64,000 nucleotides of DNA from positions 1,054,001 through 1,118,000 of the forward strand of contig JAHBBC010000010.1 of NCBI GenBank assembly GCA_019915015.1, written 5' to 3'. Within the stretch, counting starts at the first letter, position 1, and the number at the start of each line of letters is the position of its first letter. Origin of the DNA: Auriscalpium vulgare. Its lineage: Eukaryota > Basidiomycota > Agaricomycetes > Russulales > Auriscalpiaceae. Shown here in pieces: positions 32,263-44,857 of the stretch. Below the pieces are notes generated by a model that was not told the origin of the DNA, did not search any database, and saw only the letters and a list, made by a program, of their open reading frames with translations. Position numbers and translations under genes: made by a program.

Positions 32263-32995
32263 ATGTGACAAAGTATCTCGTGGAGGATGCGTGTGTCTTT
32301 CAATTGCCTGAGGGGCACATCGGTGTAATGGATAATAGGTGGGACGAACGTCTTATACTGCATCTACTACATCTGATCGCATTACAGAGACGTATGGAAA
32401 TGGGAGCAGAAGCCTTTAGAGGGCCAGACCCAGGAGATGGAATTTGACATGTACGTTGTCCTATACCTTCCGGAAAACCATGTATGCTAACAACATGCAT
32501 AGGGTGTGGTAGAACTTGCGCGTCGCTATGGGCTCTCTGACCCGGTTACAGTACGCAGACCTTGCAGCCATGGTCTACATTGCACAAGACCACAATGTGG
32601 ACGTTGCAAATGCGACGGATCACCGGGTGCGTGTGCACAGGCATGCCAACAAGATCACATACCTGGCGCCCCCACCTCGCTATTTGCACCTCCGCCCCCG
32701 CACGATATACTGCATTTATCCAAACACTTTTCGTGCAGAATCAACGTCACCAGCACGGTACATTTGCATCAAGGAGATTGGACCTGGACCGGACACCGTT
32801 ACGTACAGTTATATACCTGAGGATGAAGTGGAGCAGACTGACGAAGACATGGTTATGAGCCCAGAGCTCATTACTTTCTGGTGCCCATCCACACAGTCTT
32901 GCATCCGTAGACTTCAGTTCCCCATTCTACCTTTAGACATAGACTCTGTTGCTCATCCCATAACTGGTGACGCTGTCATTACTTTTACACCCTGA
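32263..32995 (+). CDS. Small intron-containing gene, unrecognised
   Basis: The 3' part is clear: from about 32500 a frame reads AMGSLTRLQYADLAAMVYIA, then PPPRYLHLRPRTIYCIYPNT and ends ITGDAVITFTP, TGA at 32993-32995. Upstream, GVMDNR (ATG 32328) joins across a GTGGGA..TTACAG intron (about 32339-32391) to D-V-W-K-W-E-Q-K-P-L-E-G and M-E-F-D-M-Y-V-V. The next junction (about 32453-32513) is uncertain, and a further 5' exon may exist before 32263. No domain is recognised. It is convergent with the 15-exon gene 33298-36306, 300 bases away. Confidence 0.45.
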
Positions 32996-33297
32996 GTGTT
33001 ATATATAGCATGGAATCGAACAGTCTTGAATACATACCCATTGCGTTTAGGCATTGCGCAGTGATGATAATGAGGCATTAGTGTTGAGGCATAGAATATT
33101 GGGCCTAAGACGAAGTCATCCTGAGCAACTTGGTTGCATTCTATTCAAGAAGACTTAGACACATAATGCTTTCACACATAATGGGGAGATGAGCAGAGAG
33201 GTTTTCATAACAGGGCACATGCTACGACCCAATACAAAGTACGAACGGACACATAACTAAGCCTTACTCGCCTCGCAATCCATCCACCAACAACCAC

Positions 33298-36200
33298 CTA
33301 GCCGCGATACACATAGCCACCAAGGGTGGCCATAACTTGCCCACCAACAATGTTGAAGCCTAGGCCCCAGGTGCCGTCGCTGCGCATGAACCGCGTGGCG
33401 GTGAACAGGATATTGACCAGTGACTCCCTTGGGATCTCACCCACCCAAAGAGGGTCAGGCATGTGGCGGCCCTTCTGCCGAGCGATCATAGGTGGCAGAA
33501 CGTTGGGACGGATAATGCCATTCGTCTGGTGGTAGAAGTGACGTCGGGAGTCCCAGATGGGCACTATGCAAGATATATGAGAGCTTGCCTTGAAAAGAGA
33601 ATTGTGCACTTACCCTTGTCGGTACATTTCAGGGCAGTGCGGGAGACTTCCTTATTGACCAATGCATTTGGCCCAGTTGCCGTTGTGGCAACCGCTGCAC
33701 GATTGGGACCGCGATCTATTCCACCATAATGTGAGTAGGATATAGCCAGAGAATGTCTCAAGTACATACCAACACGTTTGGTGCTTGGCTGGGCCTCGAC
33801 ATTGCCAGTAGTGGTGGTGAACCGCAACGCACCACTCGGGGATGACCAGTAGGACATTGTCCTGTCATCGAAGAACACCCCAAACATTGCCAACATGCGG
33901 CGAAGCTCCGCCACCAGACCAAAGACCTCAACCCCACGCTGCGACCTGTTGCCAAAGGTCTGGCCAAGCTCAAGCAGAAAAGAATTGTCAAGTACACCGA
34001 CCACCCGGAAGATGGGAACAGTCCTGCTGATAGGATCCCATAGACCCCAAGATTCCATGCCCTTGCGGAACCCGATCTTGATGGTTCTGATCCGACTGGG
34101 GTCAGAGATGCGGATGGGGCTCTGGATGTTGGCTTGATCATCCGACCCATAAGACACCATGTCATGCACGGAGCTGCAAAGCACACATCAGCATCAGCAT
34201 TCAAACAGAGCAGACATTGCACATACCTCATGTTCACCGTGCCGTAGTCAGCATGACTGAAGGCAGACAAATCCCCCTCTGTGAGCTGCCCGTTATTCAT
34301 TTCCACATTCCTGCATGTGTACATAAACAAAATGGCGGCATCCAAGATATTAAAGAATAACTCACTGCTGAATGGCGACCAGGAATTTGAATAGGTCCCT
34401 TATGCCCTGGGGTATATCTTCAAGATTCGTGACCACGTCGCTATCCATCCAGGCAAAGCTGGGGAATATTGGCATGAGGACAAGCAAAAGGACATCAACA
34501 GAATGCAGCTTACGCATCTTGGTCCGACTGCTCAGCAGGACTATTGGGAGCGACATCGGAATGAGGGTTCACAGTCGTGAACATGTCGGGGGTCTCATTT
34601 GTCACCGGCGCCCCGTCTGTCTCCAGCGTCTCGTTGGAACTTGACGACAGTGTGTCGTTGGCTGGGAACGTATCTGATTCGGCGGAGATGTAGGGGGCCT
34701 GAGAGGGGGAGAATGGACTCGGCGACCAGGGAATGGGATCAATGACCTCGTCCTGTAACACAGGGGACGAGGGAAGGCTACAATGCGCAAGGGTGAGTGA
34801 GCGTTCAAAGGAGAAAAAAGAGAACACACATAGCCGGCGCAACTGCTTTCTTCTTGCCCTTCTTTGCCTCACGAACGCGCGCCAATATGGCCTTCTCCTT
34901 GGCAAGCTGTTGCTTGATGAGCTTCTGTTTCAGGAGAAGGTGCTTAATGGCCATGGCGCGATCCACTTTTGACGTTGTGTTGGCACTGTTGGCAGGTCCG
35001 GCTGGAATGGACTTGGCCACAGGGGTTTTGGCAAGCGTCTTCTTGCTACAGGAGTGTGCCAGTGTTAGTTGCATAGTGTAGGTATCCATGCGCATGAGGA
35101 ACGTACATGGGAGACTTCTGCTTCATCTCCTCTTCAATGTGGACCATGCCTGACGAGTCCTCCTCTTCAACGTGGACCATGCCGGAGGGGTCCTCGTCTT
35201 CAACATGAACCATGCCTGAGGAGTCCTCCTCTTCAACATGGACTGTGCTCGAGGAGGTCATGAAGCTAACAATGAGAACAAGTTTAGCGACAAGACAGAG
35301 AGTCAGAGCCACTGAAACGTACACGTCATCGTTGTCAGAGATGAAGCCATCGTTGAAGTCCAGGAAGTCCGCGTCCTCGAAGGCGGACAGGTCGATGTCG
35401 CTCAAGCCATCGCCGGACTCATCAGCCGTGTCGTCTACAAATATGCTCTTTGTCCCCTGCGGTCGACCACCAGTCCTGCCACTGATATAAGCCCATATAA
35501 ATGTGGACAATAAAGAAACAATACTTACCGTATGCCCACCTGCTCATTGAGCGCGTTGGCACCCAAAAGGTCTGGCTTCAAGGCAAAGGGACTGCTAATG
35601 TATGTAATTAGTTATCGGAAATGCACGGCATCTGTGCAACACTTACGAAAGTTTGCTAGGCCCAGCCTGCAAGGCCTTCACCTTCTGAGGCGCTCCAAAC
35701 TCGACAGGCTGCGCCTTTGAGGTCCTATACACTAGGTGAATGTCATATCAAAGAGTAGATGTTAATCAGACGTACTGTGGAGTCACGGTGACGAAGTCGT
35801 CTCCAGCCTGCGCTTGCACCCTGTGCTGAGGTCAGAGTAAGTCCACCAGCAGAGAAGACAAACGCACATATTGAACTCCACAGGGAGTAGCGTCTCCTTG
35901 GCCTGGGCAGGAGCAGCCTTGGCCTTCTTGAGTGGCCTTCATGAAGATGTCAGTAAGTAAGCAAGGGAGTGTAAAAGAGCACAGACCTAGCCGGAACAAT
36001 TGATTGTTTCTTGCCAGTGGGTGGGCCACGCTTGAGAGTAGGCGTAGGCGTAGATGCCAGCCCGCTGTCCGAGCTGTCGCTGTCAATGTCGATGATTGAC
36101 CAGGCCTCGGACACCTTTGGCAGGGCCGGCGACCCCGTAGTTTTCTGTCCAACAAGAGCGCCGCTAAAACAAGGCAAGTTATTAGTAAAGACGACAGTAC

Positions 36201-36306
36201 ATAGACAATCAATAACTTACAGTTTCGTACGCGCAAGGACTGGCTGCCCGACGTAACGGGCAGTAGAAGTCTTCGAGGACTGGGTGGATCTGGTGGTTGG
36301 CGCCAT
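33298..36306 (-). CDS. 15-exon gene, nuclear-type low-complexity and coiled-coil protein, unrecognised
   Basis: Start ATG 36306 (MAPTTRSTQSSKTSTARYVG). Fifteen exons are separated by regular 45-60-nt introns with GTAAGT/GTACGT-type donors; stop at 33298. Features in order: a basic Ser/Thr-rich N-terminus; acidic stretches (DLSAFEDADFLDFNDG); a threefold repeat of S-G-M-V-H-V-E-(E/D)-E-D coded at 35120-35250; a Lys-rich coiled coil (HLLLKQKLIKQQLAKEKAIL); a Ser/Thr/Pro-rich stretch; then a ~330-aa globular C-terminal region with FRKGMESWGLWDPISRTVPI and MRSDGTWGLGFNIVGGQVMA. No known domain was identified. A TATA-like box lies about 120 bases upstream. The regular, undamaged intron structure argues for a functional gene. 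Boundaries were set by eye. Confidence 0.6.
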
Positions 36307-36426
36307 TGAAATGATGAATTGAAGGGAGGGTTGAGAAAAGCAGTGAGTAGTCAATGAGAAGCAAGTAGTCAAAGAGGTAGTCTGCGTGTGGGGGCAAACT
36401 GACACTCATGAGATGGCCGCGATGCT

Positions 36427-36434
36427 CTTATATA
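36427..36434 (-). promoter_or_regulatory. TATA box candidate of the 15-exon gene
   Basis: TATATAAG on the minus strand, 121 bases upstream of the ATG at 36306, in the context GCTGTATATAAGAGC. Position and sequence fit a core promoter TATA element. Confidence 0.45.
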
Positions 36435-36439
36435 CAGCA

Positions 36440-38050
36440 AGCAACAGCTGAGCGACTTTGTGAGAATATCGACTTGTAGAAAATTGCAGACACAACCGGC
36501 GTTCTACATGTCAAGCTTACTACACAGTGTTACGCTGAGGCAGAGTACTCATTGGCTAGAGATCCGTTGGGGATGGACCCGGAGTGCACCGTGTCCAGAG
36601 CAATGAATACGGCATGGCCCAGAGGACGGGCGCACTGACCTGCATTGTTATTACCGACCGGTGGGTAGATTAGCCCGAGTAACATCTACGATTTGGGGTG
36701 CACAACGGAGAATAACTGCAGAGGCACATCTTCAGTTTGAGACTACGGATTGCAAGGAGACAGACCTGGTACTGTTTTTGGCCAGTTAACCGACGGCCGA
36801 TAAAACCGGACGAAGAGTGTTCCGTTTAACGCGGTCAGGAGATTGACGCGACAAAGTATGGTGCAGGGACGGGACACGACAAAGTATGGTCCAGGGACGG
36901 CCACGCGTATAGGATGTCAAATCTCGGCTACATGCCCGACGGCCGATGTGCCCGGAGACAGTCCTTCGTAAGGGAGTGGCCGCAGCTGGCACCGGAAAAT
37001 TAGAACGCAAGAGGATCTCGCTTTGAACGCGGTCAGGAGACCAATGTGGTGCGGAGTTGACGCGTCCTCCCGTTTTAGTCGGGGTCGAAGATCTTTGTTT
37101 GCTGATACAGAACTCGGCCAATCTTCAGGAACCTGTACGTAATATTACCTTTCCACTGGGCAAAGGAGAACAAACCTAAATTCTTCCAAGGAAATAATTC
37201 ATCTCATCATCGCAGTATCCCAGGAAAGGCAACAACTTTGTAACCGATGAGCACGTACAATATCTTGAGCGAGGGGGACCCACAAGAACAACCAGCTGCA
37301 GACAAGGGACACGCATCTGTCAAGCGACGCTCGGCGATGCAGAGCTCAAGGTTATCGCCCCATAGATCTTGTCGGTTAGGTCGTTGGGAGTGGCGGAGTT
37401 GCAGAAGTTGCCTGGTAACTAGACCATGCATGCAGGGTGCAAGAGGAATTCAGTCTATCCAAATACGCAAAGGGAGGGACCAGCGATCCACATACGTGTT
37501 GTCAAAGCCAAGCGACCGGCGGCCGCTCACAACGGAGAAACAGCATGAAAGGCTTTCGGCCTTTGAACGCGGTCAGGAGACCAATGCGCTACAGGGTTGA
37601 CGCGTCATCCTATTTTGGGCAGGGTACCAAGACATTTGCCCGGCAATATTGACCTAGAACAGCCTCAGGGACACCTACGTAATATTCCCTGTTTGACGGC
37701 AGAAGGATGACAACCTAAAACCATCTACAGAAATAACTCATATGAGCATCGCAGCTTGCCACATAAGGCAAATACACTTTGCCAGCTGAACGCGGACAAT
37801 ATCTTGAGCAAATGACCCACAAGAAGGGCAAAGTGCAGACATACAATGGAGAATTTGTCAAGCGACACTCAGCAGTGCAGAGCTAGAGCATATCGCCCCA
37901 TCAATCTTGGCGGATACGGTTATCGGGAATGGCGGAGTATCCACTTCCCAAAGTTGCCTGCATGGGTGTAGTTGAAATTCAGTATATCCAAAAATGACAA
38001 GGAACGCGCAAGACACGGAGAAAGAAGGAGCGGCAGCTAGATCAGATCTA
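36440..38050. repeat. Intergenic tandem duplication, ~540-bp period
   Basis: Two diverged direct copies at about 37018-37557 and 37558-38010. Shared landmarks include TTTGAACGCGGTCAGGAGAC, ACGTAATATT, GACAATATCTTGAGC-like, GTCAAGCGACRCTC, ATCGCCCCAT and AGAAGTTGCCTG/CAAAGTTGCCTG. A partial third copy of the first landmark is near 36822. No coding frame is conserved between the copies, so this is a non-coding intergenic duplication. Confidence 0.6.
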
Positions 38051-38353
38051 TCTTATTCACTTGATGGAATCGAACTGTGAACCGTACGTTAGCATGGTTG
38101 TTCTAGGGGCAAGGACTGAAACAGTACGGGGACTTATGCTGAGTGCATCGCGTCTCACCCAATGTATGGGAATGGAAAAATGTTCAGTCATCGGTGGCCG
38201 GAGCCAGGTACTATGTTCAAGATGTGCCGTATCCCTGTGCTTGGCTCATCAGCGTAGGAATTACCTAGGCAAAAGGGACTTAACGTTCGTCATTTGCATC
38301 CCTATTCCTCAACCGACCCGTGTCCATCCATCCCTTGCCCAACTCCCCGCACA

Positions 38354-39613
38354 ATGTCCCCCAGCGACTTGACAACCTTCCTAGCGGATCCGGACTGCTG
38401 TGCGCTCATTGTCACTCATCTGCGCATAAGCTTACACATCTGCGCAGTGAAGCACGTCCATGCAATGCTAACGGACTTCCACCGCCTACGTGATGCGAAA
38501 GAGCAGTTGACAGCGGTGCGTCTTGTGACCTTTGGACTTATGTTTGATCATACTCATACTGTTTCATAGGGGAGCAGCGCACCTAACCTCACATTTACTA
38601 GAAATGGCAGCGACATTGCGTACATCTTGCAGAAAGATGCAACAGGAGAGATGTTCGAGGCTGTGTTCGAAGTGCAGGGTGTTCTCATAGACTTTGACTT
38701 GCCGCCGGTCACCGATAAGAATCAGTAAGCCCATCATTTGCAGTCAATTGGTTGAAGCGAAACTCACAAAGCACCTTTAGACTCATGCCGAAGCCAGCCT
38801 GGGCCAAGCAGTCCGTCAAAATATGCGGTTTAGGCTCTCAAGTCTTTGACTTGTCCATTCGCGGCATAAGGACTCTTGAGCGCAAGATTGCATCTCTTTA
38901 CAAGGTTGGCGCTTTACAAGAGTGGTCGCCGTCAGTCATTGGAGAATGGCCGAGCCTTGACTTTGCGACTCGCTATGTGACACCTCATGCATTCGCCAAA
39001 GGTCAACATGCTGTCCCATTCTCCAAAGATGTCGACCCACAAGGCATCCTCGCGAAGACCACATCATCGGTCGGCGTTCACCTTGAAGACAATCATGTGT
39101 TGTACTACGAGGCACAACACAATGAGTACATTGTTCTCATGTTTTTGTCCCCTGCCACTGCTCACCTGGATGTGCAGAAATAACATGGTGGTTTATCACC
39201 CAATCGATCCAGCTGTCATACGCATTGGGCAGATTGTACAGCTTCAGGTTGCTTTCACATCGGTGCCTCTGTGGGGCAAAAAGGGTCAGCATCAACTCGC
39301 CTGCAAACTGAGGTCACTTGTCATACTCGATCGTAATGTCCAGGAGGTGTGTCGTCGTATTGCTATTCCCGTCATCTTCCCTAACATGTGTCGTCAGGCA
39401 TTCCAGTTATCTATGCATGCACATGTACAACGTACATCGATGGAATGCATCCCACCAGTGCCGAAGCGAAGGGTAGGCTATGCGACCATGACGGTCAAGC
39501 GTGCGAAGACCGCAAGCTCTCTCGCAGATGGTAGTTCCCCAATGGCGGTCGAGCAGGACATGGCGGGCTTATCACTGGAGCAGGATAAGGAGAATAGTCC
39601 TGTATTTGCGTAG
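38354..39613 (+). CDS. 5-exon gene, 348 aa, unrecognised
   Basis: Exons 38354-38515, 38570-38724, 38781-39125, 39178-39346 and 39398-39613 join with consistent phase (introns 51-56 nt). The product starts MSPSDLTTFLADPDCC and ends with a basic nuclear-signal-like segment (PVPKRRVGYATMTVKRAKT) and an acidic tail (SLEQDKENSPVFA). The middle has beta-rich character (VAFTSVPLWGKKGQHQLACK). No domain is recognised. An alternative donor in exon 3 (39141) would give a 37-nt intron and is less likely. It is convergent with the 2OG dioxygenase-like gene, about 320 bases away, mirroring the pair at 32263-36306. Confidence 0.65.
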
Positions 39614-39933
39614 CACACTATGGGAAATTTAACAGAGTCTTTCAGCATACAAATTCCTAGGCTATAAGTGCACTTACTTTAGACGTGGACTCAGAATACT
39701 GGAAGATTGTTGTGAGGTGAGAATATACAACAAGCATGCCAGAGAATGCAATGAGATCAAGTTGACGCAGTGATTGTACTGCATCATCAGAAAGTCACAA
39801 GTCCAATCAGACAGGAAGCGCTGGAATCACTTTGAATGGCCTGTTGGCAAGAAGAATCAATTCAACCATACGCGGCAAGATATTCGTGACGTGAAACATA
39901 TACATAGGGAGAACATATTGCACAATGCATAAC

Positions 39934-42900
39934 CTAGCTGAATTTGAGTACACGCCCATTGTGGAAACGAGAAATCTTGCACAGAAAGTGCTCAGCCACA
40001 ATGACATCCCATCCCATGCGAGTCCGTTCTGCAGAAGTGAGAGCAGATGAAACAAAATTGAAGAAGGTACGGAAAGCCTCTACAACCTCCACGACAGGTG
40101 GTTTGTTTGTTGGCTTGAACTTCTTGATGGACGGGTGAACGTAGACAAGGCCCATCTTTCGAAGGCCAATAAGGGCTCCCTTTCCAAGATCATGGATGAG
40201 TGCCCCCATCTCGTCCACGGTAGGCATCATAACGACATCCGCATAGACGTAGTCCGCCGTCACCAGGTAACTGGTCAGGTCCCCACACTGTGGATACACA
40301 CGTGTAGGCTTCATGCGTCTGATTTTGTCACGGAATGCTGAAAATGGAATGGGAGGAGCATTGGGACCAGGATTGGTGAAGTTGAAAGGAATATCCTTCG
40401 CAGTAGCAGTCCAGAGCCTGGAGACGGGCGGGACGTCACGAGCGGTGGCCCCATAGATATTGTTATCCACAAAGTATTTCTTTTTGAGGAGATTAGAGTC
40501 AAAGGGCATTGTTGCATAGTCGTTGACAAGCTTGGCGTCGTTCTGAAAGAAGAAAGGATGGTCGAACATGTACTTGGCGCCATAAAGGATGGACCGGAAC
40601 ACCAGCGCACTGAAGAACCCTTCACGAGTCCGTACATGTGTAGGAGCGTATGGACCAACAATGGTCCTCGCACGCTTGACGGCAGGTGCCCTCTCGCGGA
40701 ATGGAAGAAACTTGTCCAAATTTTCAGATGCAAATTCGAGGAGGCTGCGATCGGCATCGGAAAGGTGATGTGGAATGGGGGCCGTCGCTTTGCCATATTC
40801 GGTTGGTGAATCAATAAGATACTCCATGACTCTGAGAACTGCAACTACCCGTCGAAGCACGGCCTGGGTATGAGCAGCAGTGGGAAGATGGGACAGCGGT
40901 GCTGATGTTATCGGTACACTGGTGTCTGTGGATGGTGCTGGATCAGAGTGGTCGTACTCTGATTCTGCAGGTTCAGAGCCAGAACCCTTTGTGCCACTGT
41001 CATTTACCACATCCATTGCAGCCAGCGACGTCTCTGCAGGGATCTCCGAGGCTACTCCCATGTGTAGAAGTGTCCGCTGATCTTGAGAGAGTGTCACAGG
41101 CACACCAGATGAGACCGAGCGTGTGACCTGTGCTATGAGTTGGATAGTCTGCGCGACAGGAGAGCTGGATGTAATGAGCGATTGGAGATCGAGCCCAGCA
41201 ATGAAAGGCACAAGTGCGAGTGGCGTCAGCCACTTTGGAATATGGCGTGCACATAGAACTTTCCCAGCAAGGCAGGTGTAGAGGTCGAAAGCACTGTCTG
41301 TGTACAAGATGTCTAGGCCACCAAGCTGAGCCATGGCGGTGACGAGCCAGGCCTGCAGACGAGGAGCCTCGCCTAGCGGGTATCCAAGCCAGCGAGCAAG
41401 GACTTCCACCATAACATTAAAGACACGTCGTTGATGAATGAATGGGGTGCTGCTGAGTGGATCGTTTTGACTTGGCGGTAGGGAGAGGCGGTACGGCTCT
41501 ACAGGGAAGGATTCATGGTAATCGCGGGGAATGAGGGTTGCAGGAGATCGCAATGTAATGATCGTGGAGATCTTCTGTACCAATAGTGACATGCCGTCTG
41601 CCGGTACTGCGTCAATGGCCTGCGTATAGTGTAGGCACAGCGACTCCAGCCAGGTGTACAGGCCAGCATGGTGCTCCATCTGTAGCGCCCTGATTTGCCG
41701 AATGTCAAGTTCTCGAGCGGATTGAAGGGTGGACAGAGTTCTCCACCCTTGCCAAGCTCCTGTAATTGCTGCGAATGTGTTGCAATCGGCCCAACGCGGT
41801 GAGCTGATTTCATGTTGGGCATCTATAAGTAACTTTGCAGCTTGGTGAGCAGTAGATTGTGTGCGGTATGCTTGCACAGTTTGCGAAGCCGATACAACAG
41901 AGGCAGCTTCGTCAACAAGTGGCTGCAGTGCGAATACACTAGAGGCTGCGAAGAATGCATTATTAGAACAATAATTATGATGATGTGAGTAACCAGCATA
42001 CCATCCAAGCGAACCGGTGTATGAGTCAGCTCTAGTACTTCCTCATAGACGATGTTCAAGGGATTACCCCAAGGGTCTACAATAGCTTGCGCCTTCAATT
42101 TTATACTTGAAGTCCTTGGAATAGGGGATGGGGATGCCGACAGCGAAGAGGCGACACATCGCAAATGCTCTATAGGGTAATAAAGAGGCTCTGCACATTG
42201 TCAATATGGAACAGATATTAAGTGACATGGTAAGAACCTTCTTCAGACATATCTGCTTCCGAGTCATGAATCCGCCTTTGCTTACTGCGCCGCGAAGTGC
42301 CCACGTCCTCCTCATTGTCCTCTTCCAATTCATCTTCATCATCTTCATCATCCAAGATAACGCCGTGTGTGCGTTTGCGAGTATGGGTGGTGCGTTTTGG
42401 TGCACCACCGCCTACCACACGACGCCGCGGCCGTTTTGCACCCACGTACTGCAATTTGTGTTTCGTGGCAGTAGTCTTCCGAGTCTTCGCCATGGCCTTC
42501 ATCATACTGGCTGTATCGTTGCGTCCGAGGATTCGGGGTGTAGGTGCAGCTGAACATTTACCACTGTAAGCGCCACAAACTTGCAATTTCAAATAAGATG
42601 ACACACCAGCTACGTGTTGTGCAGAACTGGTGGCCACAGGATCATTGTCATCACTTGTTGGCCCAGCGTCTTCTGCTTCTGCTTCTGTATTTGCAGCTGG
42701 CACATCGTCATCGAGGTCTGTCCAAATGGTAAGGCTGAGCGCGATTATGAGGAGAGCACACCTACGTTTGTTATAGGCACCTGCGCGTGGTCGTCCACCA
42801 CGTTCAGCTGATTCTGCAGGGAGATCCGAGGAGATTTGGAGTTTCTTGAGATTGGAATTCTCCAAGTGGCAATGTGGTATGAAATCACCACATTTTTCTT

Positions 42901-44857
42901 CGTGGGCCTTCCATAATGCCGCTGCATTGCGACGAGCAACTGCGCATGCATGTGTAGGATCTGGGAAGCTATGTCAGAAAGTAAGCAGACACATAGAGAA
43001 TTGCAGACGTACTATTCAAGACCGGTGCCAATTTCCAGGGCTCAGCTGCAATGACGGTATCGCCGGACTTCATAGTAATCGAACTGAAGAAAATGTCGGG
43101 GTCGATGAATGCGTCGAACGGCAGCTGGGCAAAGACAAAGACGAGCAAGAGATACATCGCCCGAGCTATGAAATTCAAAAGCGGCTTGTCTGACATGATG
43201 ATGTGTCCATCGGCCGCCCATGTTGCATGGGTAGACCACCCTGGATGCTGGCGGTCTTCCGGACTAAGCAGGGTTGAGATCGAAGAGCTATTGAATCAGA
43301 TGGAACACGTACTTATTCTTCACTGCCATGTCAAGCGTTAACATGCCGTGATGCGCCTTCCCATCACCATCCTTGGCTTTGGAAGTATCTTTGTCCTTGC
43401 CTTTAGAAGAATCCTTGGCTTGGGAAGATCGCAGAGTAGCAAGAGCAGTGACGCCGTGGTTGTTCAGGATGACGCTAGGTGGATAGCAGACCGTAACACA
43501 ACGGTAAGCCCAGTTGACAACGTCTTGACCTTCAGGGGCACATGGCTGCGTCCCACCATGCCAGCGCAAGCCACTGAAGTACATGACCTGCGTGTCCTCA
43601 AGACTGACATAGGCGCCAAACTCGACCAGATGGAACACTCCACAGTCATAGTCGTCTGGCATGTCAGGCGACGAGACCATGCCGGTGGGGGCGCCTGCAC
43701 CGTCGCCGAAGTCTTTGTGATAAACACCGAAGCCACGTAGGTCCTTTATTGCAGTACCGGCTTTGATGGTTGTAAGTCAACTGCACAAAAGACGCAACAC
43801 CAACACTGACCTGCTTCTTTTGATTTTGCGGCTGCTACGTTCCACTGGCCGTTTCCAAAGTGTTTATTTGTCTCCACACCCAGAGCAGGGGCGTTTACAA
43901 GCTCCGCCTGGAGCTCCATAATCTCTTGTTGACTTTTGGGGAGGAGGACGTAGCCTGCACTGGCCAGGGCCATAGCCGACTGAACATGACAGCATCAGTA
44001 TCATATAATTACAGAAACATATTGGGCACGTACGGCATGAAGCTCTCTGCACATCTTCAGACCCTTGGTCAGGCCAAGCTCAGGTGACCACTTGTTACCC
44101 CTAGAGGGTGCGACGAGCTGTGTCTGTCGCTCATAGCCCAAGCTCAAGGTGTACGCCCGCGCTCCGCCCACAGAATTCTCATTGCCGGAGCGCTCAAAAG
44201 CAGTCCCACCTGTCATCTTGCCGGTTTCAGGGTCCTTCACAGCTCGAGACAAGGTACGCAGCTCCCGGGGACCCAGCGCCTGCAGCTTCGCGTCGTGATA
44301 GTCATTGACCAACTTGTCACCACCTGCAAGGCTGCGCAAGAGCTCTCTTCAAAAAGGTCATTAATCTGGAAGTCAATTGATGAAAGGGCAACATACTGTT
44401 TCGCTAGTAGCACCTGAAAGAGATCGTCGCATCCACATGCACACCCTTCCAGTGATCGCGCAAAGATCGCATCTCCTGATCCCAATTTCTGCAGGCCTGC
44501 AAACCAGCAAGATAGTGGGGACAGAGATCAGAGGAGATCAGAGGAGATCATTGCATATAACGCACCAACACAGCCCTCAAAGTTCGTGTTGTCCTTCACA
44601 TACTCATCAAAGAATGCTGCCCGTTTCAACATAGCTGCTCTAGCATTGTCTTGCACACAAACAAATGTCCGTCCAATGCGAATGCCCGAAGCAGTCAGGT
44701 TGGGATCATTGCGCGAGGGATGATTCTGCACTTCATACAGAGTGGGCAGGCCAGGATTGCGTCTAGAGAAATTGACTTGTTTCAGGGACAAGGCATGGTG
44801 CTGAGGCTTCAAAGGAGCAGAACTGAAGGGAGTAGTAGCACTGGAGCCAGCATCCAT
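39934..44857 (-). CDS. 2OG-Fe(II) dioxygenase-like protein (TET/JBP-type signature), 10 exons, ~1,482 aa
   Basis: Exons: 44857-44566, 44496-44397, 44346-44034, 43979-43811, 43760-43313, 43263-43013, 42960-42766, 42717-42238, 42190-42002, 41945-39934. All phases agree, giving 1,482 aa. In exon 5, G-F-G-V-Y-H-K-D-F-G-D gives H306 and D308. GVFHLVEFGAYV then leads to F-S-G-L-R-W-H-G-G-T (H359), and Y-R-C-V-T-V-C-Y-P supplies R378. Order and spacing fit a 2OG oxygenase core that binds Fe(II) and 2-oxoglutarate; TET/JBP enzymes oxidise 5-methylcytosine or thymine in DNA. A basic linker (KRPRRRVVGGGAPKRTTHTR) and acidic block suggest nuclear location. The last ~700 residues match no family I know. 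The substrate is unproven; a protein hydroxylase is the main alternative. Confidence 0.65.

Noticed and set aside
33298..36306. 15-exon gene as a transposase (KDZ or Plavaka type)
   Set aside because: None of the catalytic motifs of these families is visible; it stays unrecognised.
38050..38150. Possible tRNA B box (reverse complement of GAATCGAACTG)
   Set aside because: No A box at proper distance and no cloverleaf.
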